A stretch of 64,000 nt of DNA from Phlebotomus papatasi. Taxonomy: Eukaryota; Arthropoda; Insecta; Diptera; Psychodidae. A program made the translations under genes and the position numbers. The DNA lies in contig NC_077222.1 of the NCBI RefSeq assembly GCF_024763615.1, forward strand, positions 23,560,001 to 23,624,000, written 5' to 3'. The notes below the pieces were generated by a model, which saw nothing but the letters and a program-made list of their open reading frames with translations, searched no databases and had not been told where the DNA came from. Below, in pieces: positions 55,014 through 64,000 of the stretch (positions within the stretch are counted from its first letter, which is position 1; the number at the start of each line of letters is the position of its first letter).

Positions 55014-56095
55014 TAATAGAATTTACTTGTGATGTAGAACTCGGATTGTGATTTGCATTATGCTAATTGACAGATTGAAAAAATAAATTTAAAATGATGT
55101 GCAAATGAACAACATATTGCCAATGTTTGTTATGCCTTTTTCCTCATTAAATTTATTGTGATGCTTTTCCACAAAATTAGATTGAAAACAAACGCCTGGT
55201 GCACATTTTACCTTGCCTCATTTGTGTACAAAGAGCATGGGTGAGGAAAATAAAAAAAAAGTACGACCAACATAAATGAGGAAATTATAATGTTGTAAAT
55301 ATGACCTGATTACGGGCTCCATTTGACCTATAAATCGTGTGCTATGCTCTTGGACTGATATAACCATTTTTCCTTCCCTGCTCTGCTTCATTCTTTTCCC
55401 TTCTTACTCATGTATACACACAGCATAGTGTACACCTTTCCCCTTTACTCTTGTGTGTTTTTTCACACATTGTGTATTTACAGCATTTGCATGAAATATT
55501 TGAATAAACTGACATCGTGAGTCTTCAATGTAGAAAAAAAACAGCATATTATGTATTACAGAAAAAAATGCTGTCTGAAATTTAAGAAGGTTTCTCTGTG
55601 TGCATTTAAAAAAACTAAAGCCCCAAATCTATTGTATTTTTCACTTTGAGCGGAAATAATGAACCACTTAGGAATTCATATAATATGTTTATTTTTTTTT
55701 TGCAAGGGCATATTTAGGACAAATGATTCAGGGTGAAAATATGGAGTCTTTTTCATTGTTTGTTCTGTTTATCAACTCTAATGTTTCATGATTAATCAAA
55801 CCATCTATGCTTTCTATTGGATAATTAATTATGCCAATGGGAGGTAAAGAGATTAATTTAGATTAATTTTGTCAACAAAATATTAGACAAATTTCTGCGA
55901 AAATAGTCGAGTTAATGTTGTTTGGGAATATTTTCTGTAACATTGTTTCTTATCAATTAGTATTATTTAGGTTGTCTAAGTAAATTAGGCAATCAGATAT
56001 TAGTGAGAATTTATTTAAGCAACATAAACATACTTAGAATTTTATGATGTTTTTTTGATAGCTTAAGAGAGCAAATAATTTACTATTAAATATTA
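55014..56095. other. Unique stretch, no gene seen
   Basis: About 1.1 kb; CGCCTGGTG at 55193 recalls the 21-bp word at 27189 and 31481. Nothing else recognised. Confidence 0.45.
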
Positions 56096-56295
56096 GGGGA
56101 AAACGCGCTGCCTTCGGTCAACTCAAGCTTCGGATAAGTATTTTTTTCACTATAGTTTTATTGGATTTGACGCATGGCTCTACAGAAAATTTAAGACATT
56201 GTACTAGCTATTAATATATAATATATAATGGGTCAAATAAATTTAAAAAATAGTTGTTCGAAGCTTTAGTCGTCTGAAGCTTGCGCACTTTCCCC
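56096..56295. mobile_element. GGGG-supergroup MITE (AAGCTTCGGATAA type)
   Basis: TA-flanked. Left GGGGAAAACGCGCTGCCTTC, right inverted GGGGAAAGTGCGCAAGCTTC. 200 bp. Confidence 0.75.
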
Positions 56296-57062
56296 TATTA
56301 GTCAATTTACTGATTTTTGTATTTTTTTCATGATTTAATAAAAATAGTTTTTGAGCGTATGTTTCGGAAGGCAGAGTTATAAAAGTGTGATTTTTTCATA
56401 AAACTAGATTTGAATAGTAGAGTTCACCGCCGTCTTAGTGTTGGAACTCAACCTCCGAAGCAAACCGGTTTAGTAGCTTTTTCTTTTACTGATTGATGAA
56501 ATTATTGGAATACTACTAAGAATATATATGAGCTTAGTAAAGGATGATTTTTTTTAATTATATGGCATATTATGAACATGATCAGATGCTCAGACAGAGA
56601 GAGATAAAGAGTAAAAAAAAAATAAAAGTTGGGAACACTGAAATGATCATAGACAAATAAAGAATTTGAAAGATTCTTTTTAGGATTATCTGTTGTTCTA
56701 TCTATTAAATTTTGATTAAATTAATGTGAGTGTAATGTCTTCAGTATCTCACTTTCCATTGGCCTGTATTTGGAACAATTTGTATAAGTAATAGTTTTTT
56801 ATATTTCGGCTGAAGTATATCGTTAAATTGAAATATTTATATAACCAATTCTAAAAGCAGTTAATTTTTGTAATTTGATGAATTATTAAATTCAATAAAC
56901 GTATTTAAAATCAATTTCATAAAAAAAAGAGAGAATTGGTAGTCAGTATCGATCTTGGAACATCAAATTTGTGTTTTAGGGTACCTTTGGGCGTGGATAT
57001 ATAATTAAATATTTAATCTCATAAAACAAATAAAATCCTTCGCGTTTTCTGATTTGCTAATA
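56296..57062. other. Unique stretch with one short dispersed word
   Basis: ACCGCCGTCTTAGTGTTGG at about 56426-56444 is matched, inverted, by CGACACTAAGACGGCGACGG at about 61463-61482. Too short to classify. Confidence 0.35.
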
Positions 57063-58218
57063 GGGGCAGGTGGGGAAGTTACACTGCTGAACTTTTGTTC
57101 AAGATTCATTTGCTAAGCGAATGTGAAGCTTATTTAAACTAACCGTGCTATCTCACTAAGATTTTTTCAATTTGTAAATTCAATTTAATTTTCAGTTGAA
57201 TTTTTCCTATGCGTTATTTTGCATTAAAAATAATTTGAATTGATATATTTTTGCTTATTTATTGATATAAACTAATACTTGGCCCACCAAAATATGTTTA
57301 AACATGCTAAAATAGCATAAATGTGGTTGCTCAATTCATTCATTCATTTTCAACCGCTTATCCCTATTGGGGTCGCGGGTGTGGTTGCTCAATTAAATTT
57401 GAATTCAGCAAATTAAAATGCTAAAAATTGGTCATTAATTTCAATTTTATTGCAATTAAACAAGTGTCCTTTTGAGCCAAATTATTCTTATTAAATTTAT
57501 TCACTCGTAATAAATATTATTTGTGGCCAGAAAATAAGATAAGTATACAGTAATTTAGTGATAAACTTGTACGCGAGTGAAGCATCAGTATCGGGAGTAA
57601 TTTGCTAAGTTCCTCCAAAGCTATTATTGTGCCAAGAAATCTCCTGTTTATATGACTTCACACAGATTTTCAAGAAAGGTGTATGAGAGTCGCTTCATCA
57701 GCCTTTTCCCTACAAATCTTTCTTCTGTCTTTGGGGATCCTTCTGAATAACAGATAAGTGACTTATAAGACATTTTAAGTACTCACACATTTTCCGGAGT
57801 CATTCACAATTAAAAATCTTGCGGCAATATTTAAAATTGAGCAAATTTCTTAAAAAAGGTGTCTTGGCTGTTAGAATTTTCAAGTAAATTCTAGAAATTT
57901 ATAATGCTCAATTGGCTCAATTGCTTTTAAATTTAAATTTTGAAAATCCTAGTGTGATAGCACCGTCAATTTCATTAGTTCTTGCAGTTTTGAAGGCAAT
58001 GCATACGTGAAACTACGCTATCCACCTCTTCTTTGAAAGTTTTCAAGCTCTAACCAATCAAAGAACACTATAGGACTCAAATTTTTTATAGTATAAATTA
58101 TTCAATTAAAAACAATACAAGAAGAACGTAAGATACATCGGATCATTATTGTTTAATATTCTAAAATCTATTTCAATATTTTATTTTCAATAAACATCCG
58201 AACTGACCTACTCTCCCC
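57063..58218. mobile_element. GGGG-supergroup element, long and diverged
   Basis: TA-flanked. Left GGGGCAGGTGGGGAAGTTAC, right inverted GGGGAGAGTAGGTCAGTTCG. The TIR match is short, so the pairing of these two ends is uncertain. No transposase inside. Confidence 0.45.
57337..57379 (-). mobile_element. 43-bp retroposed LINE/SINE 3' tail
   Basis: On the minus strand: CCCGCGACCCCAATAGGGAT, AAGCGGTTGAAAATGAATGA, ATG. TGTGGTTGCTCAATT is duplicated exactly at 57322-57336 and 57380-57394. A 3' end of this kind with a short (ATGA)n tail is typical of severely 5'-truncated non-LTR retrotransposons (established knowledge); the exact clade is not determined. Confidence 0.8.
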
Positions 58219-58220
58219 TA

Positions 58221-59580
58221 ATCATGAATTATTTCTAAGATGTTGATTTTAAGAAAATCCATAAATGGGTCCATGAAGATGCCCCAGTGGTGATGATGGG
58301 GGTGGAATATAAATATTTTTACAGCTCTTGAGGATATATGTAGCATTTTGTCACTTGACCTATTTTCTCCCTCTCAAATATGTCACATTTTTGTCCTCCA
58401 TCCCATTTTTCCATCTGTTTTATTTTTCATCTTTATTCTATATAGCTGAAAAATCTCATCCATGATCCCAATAAAAGTTTTTTGCCTCCCCACCAAAAAA
58501 ACTTCATTAAAATTGACATTAGATATTATGGGGGTGTGGAATGAAATAGGGTCAAATTTGGAGGGGTGGTGGATGAAATTATGAGATTTGATGGGTGAAG
58601 GAAGATCCTTGACTTCGTCATAACTGTGTCCTAATGTTCAAGGAAATTCGCTATGGGTGGAAAATTGGGTGAAATTTGAATAGAAAAATTTCCTTTCTAC
58701 TACAGATACTTTAATTTGATAATAATATATTTTGTGTTGCAGAAGCAACAGTTTATCTCTATTGTTTAAGTTTAGTGCGTGTGTCTGTTAAAGATTATGG
58801 GCACTTAAGGTTGGTTTGAGTGTTGGAAAACTTTGAACTTTATGTAGATTCTTAACATATATTTTCCTTTATACTTTGTTGGATGATTTTCACCCTCGTC
58901 AAATATTCTTTGTTTGACTTGAGTGTATTATATATGTATATATAGATTAAATAGGAAAATATGCCAGGAAGGGTAGGAGAAATTTTTCTTTTGAAATTGA
59001 ATGTAATAATAGCAGTGAAAATTTAATTTGAAATGATTTGTACTAAATATTTACTTGTTTAGAAGTTTTACTTTCAATCAATTCATTTTCTTTTAACTCT
59101 AAGTAGATAACTCGTAACTTTAGTGAGTTAGACAGAAAAGTTGGTGAACTTTAAGCTATGGCCTCCGTGCTTGAGAAAATCTTACTTGTATGTCTCCCTA
59201 TCTTTATCTCTTTCTTTTTTGTGAAGCTTTTGAATTTTCCAAATGCTCAAACTGCGTGAATGTCCTCTTTTCTCCATTCAAAGTCGAGGCGTTTTGTGGG
59301 TTTTATTTGATGTAAGAGAGAAAATCGACTTGGCATCATTTTCCTCCCTTACCCAAAATGTTCTCAATTGCTGAACCCTTTTCCCGCCTCGTTTTTCCAG
59401 GGGGTAATCTCATTTGAAGTGAATGGCGAATGTGAATTTTAGGGTATGGCAAATTTCTGAGAATCATGTTGAGTGGTGGTGTAATTTGTGGGGAGCTTTT
59501 TCCTCTTTATATGTACAGTACACTGTATATAGATCGTTCCATTTGATAGTATTTTAACTTAATTTAGAATTCTATTGAAA
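58221..59580. other. Unique stretch, no gene seen
   Basis: About 1.35 kb; G-rich patch at 58285-58310. No exon or repeat recognised. Confidence 0.45.
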
Positions 59581-59582
59581 TA

Positions 59583-61101
59583 CAGTGGGACCTCGATAGA
59601 GTCAATCTCCAATAGAGTCAACTTGGATCCAAATTGACTCCGATAGAGTCAACTTTTCCATTATTATTGAACTAATAATATTGTATGACCTTTTCGAAAT
59701 TAAAATCAGTGTTTTGGTGTATCAATGTAACGTTTGTAACACATGAAAAACAACATTATGATAAAATTCGTATATTAACCGTGTGATCAATTTTCGACAA
59801 AATAAGTTTCTTTCCGTGATTTTAAGCGTTTTGACCGATTGAAAGTTCTCTTGCCTTTTCTCTCTTGCCTTAAGATTTTTTGATTAAGCCCTATGATCCC
59901 GTATGATGTGCTTTCTTGTTTTTTTTTTAACTCGATTTTGACGGTGAAAAGAGGGTTAGTGAGGAAATGAGGGTCATATTAATAGTCCCAAAGTTGACTT
60001 ATAAGGATGTCTTCTGATGGCTCTAAGTAGATATTTCTACACAGAAAAAAAATATTTTGTAAAAATGTTCGTAAATGTTTGTGAATTCCAATGGGGGACT
60101 TACAAAATGCTCGTAAATCGTATAACCCACAAACAAGTTCGTAAAAGTTTGTACTTTTTTCACAAACATTGTTTGTAACATGATCACTTGACGAGCATTT
60201 TTTGTACTTTTACAAACATTTGTTCGTAAATGTTCGTAAACAAACAAAAAATGTTCGTAATATATTGTCATTTGTTCGTAAATGTTCGTAAAATGTTCGT
60301 AGGGTGAACAAAAATTTACGAACAAATGAATAAATTTTACGAACATTTTTTGTGTGTTTACGAAAATTTACGAACAAATGTTTGTAAAAGTACAAACTTT
60401 TACAAACTTGTTTGTGGATTATATGATTTACTAGCATTTCGTAAGTCCCCCATAGGAATTCACAAACATTTACGAACATTTTAACAAAATATTTTTTTTC
60501 TGTGTAACCATTTAGCGCCCATTTTTCAGAACAAGAAGAAAATGAGAAAAATTAGTTTTATTGCTCTTTTTGTGAAGTTTACAACCACAGTTATGTCAAA
60601 AGAAAAGGACAACTATCAATCTCGTCTTTCATGGAATAAAATTTTAAAATAAATTCTAATTAATAACGTTAATCGCATCAGAATTTTCAACAATTAAATA
60701 TCTACCGGAGCTCTTCTAAAAAAAGGGAAAAAAAGAAATGTTTAAGACACCATTTCCTTATCTTAACATCGTGGATGGACCTCAATATTATCACATGGAT
60801 AGTAATTTTCACTTAAGATACTTACTAATAATAAAAACATTCTGTAGAATCATTTCTTAGTCTCCAACTTTTGCCCAAGCCTATGAGTTTTTTGGACCAG
60901 ATGGTGCAGGATTTATGGGTTAATTAAATAAAATATTCTACTATCGTGCTAAATTTATCAATTATCTTGTACAAACATAAAATAATACCCCTTTATATAA
61001 AAATTTCACATTTTAATGGATTTTTTCGGACACCGATAGTCACCGAATCCAATGGTCAACATGCCTGGAAATAATTAGTTGACTCTATCGAGGTCCCACT
61101 G
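59583..61101. mobile_element. CAGTGGGACCTCGATAGAGTC element (pogo/Tigger-style), interrupted
   Basis: TA-flanked. Left CAGTGGGACCTCGATAGAGT, right inverted CAGTGGGACCTCGATAGAGT; both ends also carry additional AGAGTCAAC / GTTGACT words. The CAGTRGGACCTCG style is typical of pogo/Tigger elements (established knowledge). 1519 bp including a 465-bp nested MITE; no transposase frame remains. Confidence 0.8.
60040..60504. mobile_element. TTCGTAAATG-rich MITE, copy 2
   Basis: TA-flanked. Left CACAGAAAAAAAATATTTTG, right inverted CACAGAAAAAAAATATTTTG. The arms run nearly to the centre, and the word AAATGTTCGTAAA (or TTTACGAACATTT) recurs many times in both directions. Minus frames at 60023-60479 are repetitive translations of it and are not genes. 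Confidence 0.85.
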
Positions 61102-61103
61102 TA

Positions 61104-61797
61104 CTAGAAATAATGTCTACTAAAATGTATATCTTTTAGTAACTCGAATTTGAAATTTCTTAAGTAAAATTTATAATATAATATTAATATCAGATTACTT
61201 ACTTTTTATCTGATCGAGTAATTTTGCATTTAAATTTTTATTCTATCGCTGAATCCATTTTCAGTAAAAATTACTGGATATAAGAATCGCGTGCTAAATA
61301 GCTTGATTCAGTAATTTAAGTATTAAGTGATATTGAAATTCATTGGACTACTGAATCTTTTTAATTCAGAGTAAATTAAGAGATCATACTGAATTCAGCG
61401 ATTCTGTATAATTTTGTTGATGAATGCGGCCATCGCATTCAACAGAGCTAGAGGTTGGTCTCGACACTAAGACGGCGACGGCCGCACGGGGGTTGGAAAA
61501 CAGAAATGAAATAATTCTATTCTATTCTTATTACTGGATCCATTAAATGAGACGCTCAGAGCAAAAGTGGACCGTTCAAATATAGAAATGAATACAAAGG
61601 AGACAACTTCAACCTCTTGCTCTGAGCGTCTCAAATATGCAGTAAATTGTTATTAGATTAGTGGTCACTAAAACGAATTATTGAAATGGTCGATATAGTA
61701 ATCCAGTATGAATTTACTAAATAGCTTAAAACAGTGATTGGCCGTACTTTTTATTTTTACAGATTGATAAAATCTTTCAATCATTTACCATTATTTA
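61104..61797. other. Mostly unique stretch with a hairpin
   Basis: Contains the hairpin at 61548-61633 and a GC-rich patch (GACGGCGACGGCCGCACGGG) at 61470-61490. Confidence 0.4.
61548..61633. repeat. Hairpin with perfect 17-bp arms
   Basis: TGAGACGCTCAGAGCAA at 61548-61564 and its exact inverse at 61617-61633, separated by 52 bp. Confidence 0.7.
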
Positions 61798-62512
61798 GGG
61801 GAGGCTGGGGCAAATTTGTCAAAACGCTAATTTTAATATTCACTATTTTCTAAAACAAAAGAGACTGAGGCTTGAAATTTTTATTAGGGGAAACTGGGGC
61901 ACCACCAAACACTAACTTTTATTTTTAAACTACTTGGACTATCTCGACCATTTCTTTAGTGGACGAGCATCCCTATAGTGCCTATAAATTCCTATAGGTC
62001 TTATCCTCTGAAGTCGAATATCCGCTTAAAAAATCGCAGTGTTTGGTGCTGCCCCGTGTTTGGTGGTGCCCCAGTTTCCCCTATATATAGCCTTCATGAA
62101 CCTTCTTAAACTTACAAAGGATTATGTAAAACAAAAAATAATGAAATTTTGAGCCCTATTTTTGGAATATTTGGCTTACAGAAAATATCAATACAGATTA
62201 GCTCAATTTAAGCACATTTTTTGTTAAAATAGAGAAAAATTATCTTCGACAAAGTTGTAGAGGAATAAATTTTCTATAAAAATATGTATATTTGATATTT
62301 TTAACGTTTGCGAGAGTAAAATGTCACAAATTATCCGAAGACTGACAAAATTTGCCCCAGCAATTTTGAGAATTGTTGAATATAGTCTTCTGCAATGTTG
62401 TAGAGCAGAAAATTTCCTATAAGAATATGCTCATTATAAAACGTTTAAGTTTTCTCAGAGCTCATGAAAAAAATTAAATATGCGTTTTGATAAGTTTTGC
62501 CCCAGTCTCCCC
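61798..62512. mobile_element. GGGG-supergroup element, host of a nested MITE
   Basis: TA-flanked. Left GGGGAGGCTGGGGCAAATTT, right inverted GGGGAGACTGGGGCAAAACT, then TCAAAACGC on both sides. An internal direct repeat of about 140-bp period (CAAAGTTGTAGAGGAATAAA / CAATGTTGTAGAGCAGAAAA, each followed by TTTCTATAA-type words) is at about 62246 and 62390. 715 bp including the nested 195-bp MITE. Confidence 0.8.
61887..62081. mobile_element. GGGGAAACTGGGGCACCACC MITE, nested
   Basis: TA-flanked. Left GGGGAAACTGGGGCACCACC, right inverted identical; then AAACAC on both sides. Shorter and better preserved than its host, so inserted later. Confidence 0.85.
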
Positions 62513-62514
62513 TA

Positions 62515-63818
62515 TGAATTCGATTTTCGTTGGTCAGATTTATTTAATTCTGATCAAAATTAAAATCCTATTGCATGGAACGTTCGATTATGTACTTTAG
62601 TTAAATGCGCAAATATTGAAGGGTGATTTACACATTGGGACTTTTATTTAAGAGTGTGGCAACCACAATTGATGGGTGTTTTGTTAACCTTTTGTCTTGC
62701 AAAAATTCACCACTTGTGCTCCTGACCATCCCTGTTTTTTTTTTTATTTCTCCTTGAAAGCTCTGAGCCTAAATTTTTGGGGATGTTGTTTACTTTTCAG
62801 GGTTACCTTGAAAGCTCAAGTTTTTTTTTTAAACATTTTACATATTCAGATGATGTTGGAAAAAATTCCAAAAGCACATTTTGCCTTAAGATATCCCAAA
62901 GTTTTTGGTGGGTTGAAGGAGAATTTTCTGTTTATGTATGATAATATTGTTGCTCATAGAGCAGATGGATTTGTGGATATAGGAGATAAATCACAATTTC
63001 CTGTTTAATGTGGAGCGCAGGTCTATAAAATTGTACTTTCACAAGAGGCACGGGGAGGGGGGGATTCAAGGGAGAGCAGAGTACTAAAAGGGCCTTCGTT
63101 GAAGTGGGTTGAATGCCAAAAGGGGGGCGAGGTGTATACACCAAAAAAAAAAGTGCCATGAAATGGATTGGAGAATACGATGGAGGATTCTCTTTGTATC
63201 CATTTTCGCCCCTCGTTATTTCTGTTTTTCCTCTCTCTTTCTCCCTCACTCTTTGATACTTTCCTCTCTCAGGGTTTTCCATTTTCGGGGCTTTTCCCAA
63301 CATCATGACGACTGTTGCCTTGTATGTGGGTGGCAGATGGAATACTTGGGGAGTGCTCTGACTCGGGGATGAATAACTTCCAAGGTTTTTGCCATCATCC
63401 CCCATCCAGTTTTTCCTTTTTTCCGTATCATCCGGAAGGTTATTGGGCTGGGAGAGGGGGGAGTAGAGAGAAATGACACCGCTTTTTCCGCCTTGACGTA
63501 TTCACTACCCGATGATAGCGATTTCATACGGAAGACACTTCTAACTTTTATCCAATAAAATATTGATATCTGATAAATTTTGATACGACTTTTCATCTTA
63601 TGTCCACCTATTTTGCTGTATAACTTCAATATTGTTCTATGGGGAATGTGATTGGGGTTTCCTGTAGAAGGTCCAAGGAAAAAAATGCGAGGGAATTTGT
63701 CCTTGATTGAGGTGAACATTGTATTGAAGCTGGATTTGATAAATTTTGAATGATGATGGGGGATAGTAACATGAATAAAAAGGTCATAGTTGACGAGGAT
63801 CTAAAACTCAAGCTTTAA
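62515..63818. other. Unique stretch, GC-richer, no gene supported
   Basis: Includes a G-run at 63049-63064. Overlapping minus frames of 157 and 138 residues (62932-63405, 63303-63719) are open but contain no recognisable domain or start context, and use the G/C-run as proline/glycine tracts. Confidence 0.4.
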
Positions 63819-63820
63819 TA

Positions 63821-64000
63821 GGGGAGGGTGGGTCTGTCACAAAGGGCCTATTACATTTTTGAGCGTTTGATAAAAAATACATTGAATATTCTGGGAATCT
63901 CAGGATCCCTACATCCCAGGGGGGGAATTCTGTAACCCTTTGAAGTGATCACCTCACCGAGAAAAATTTGGATGGTATTTTCTACAAATCGTGTTTTTAA
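63821..64000 (+). mobile_element. Possible left end of another GGGG-supergroup element
   Basis: After TA (63819-63820), GGGGAGGGTGGGTCTGTCAC resembles the GGGGAGRSTGGG termini elsewhere. No matching right end lies before the window stops, so this is a weak call. Confidence 0.35.

Noticed and set aside
60023..60479. Two overlapping minus frames of 107 and 89 residues rich in FVN/YEH/LRT repeats
   Set aside because: They are translations of the TTCGTAAATG word array in an inverted-repeat MITE; no start context or protein family.
62932..63719. Overlapping minus frames of 157 and 138 residues
   Set aside because: Low-complexity proline/lysine-rich translations of a GC-richer stretch; no domain, no splice or start context, and the two frames conflict.

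Overview
This window looks like nuclear DNA from an insect, most likely a fly-type (dipteran) genome with AT-rich, repeat-laden noncoding DNA. The base composition is strongly AT-rich throughout. No open reading frame looks like an intact gene, and there are no operons, ribosome binding sites or prokaryotic signals. No complete exon, rRNA or functional tRNA could be supported. The simplest reading is the inside of a very long intron or a gene desert. The dipteran assignment is an inference from the repeat style (dense TA- and TTAA-flanked MITEs, pogo-like remnants, a tRNA-headed SINE with an ATT tail), not a species identification.

The content is a mosaic of unique AT-rich stretches and about 60 short mobile elements, mostly non-autonomous DNA transposons with terminal inverted repeats (TIRs). 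Families with two or more copies include: a 260-bp palindrome (0.67 kb and five copies at 4.5-6.3 kb); CAGTAGACTCTC elements (1, 25.3, 46.3 kb); GGGTAAGTGTGCC elements (12.8, 25.6, 29.4, 33.8 kb); CACTGAG elements (14.3, 54.6 kb); a GGGGA..CTGGGGC supergroup (14.1, 48.9, 54.8, 56.1, 57.1, 61.8, 61.9 kb); TTCGTAAATG elements (8.0, 60.0 kb); CTTCAGACC elements (9.0, 18.7, 19.3, 44.8, 50.6 kb); foldback-like elements whose arms are tandem 15-bp repeats (24.1, 25.0, 44.1, 49.0 kb); and TTAA-flanked piggyBac-like MITEs (8.9, 21.7, 39.6 kb). A 1.56-kb near-perfect inverted repeat sits at 16.2-17.7 kb inside another MITE whose unoccupied copy is at 32.9 kb. Two decayed pogo-like transposase fragments lie at 36.4-36.8 kb (minus) and 53.7-54.1 kb (plus). 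One SINE is at 48.1-48.4 kb.

The most interesting observations are these. (1) A diverged 310-bp repeat at 1.9 and 41.8 kb carries, in both copies, a perfect recursive-splice-site-like motif: a pyrimidine tract and CAG joined directly to GTAAGG. (2) The 1.56-kb foldback has a demonstrable TTAT target duplication. (3) Several TA-inserting MITEs abut with only one TA between them, including a three-element chain at 53.0-55.0 kb. (4) The 15-bp-unit foldback elements have 7-9-bp target duplications. (5) A roughly 50-bp CTCF-core-like sequence recurs at 18.0, 21.0, 21.5 and 30.0 kb.

The rest (about half of the window) shows nothing recognisable and is listed as intervening stretches.
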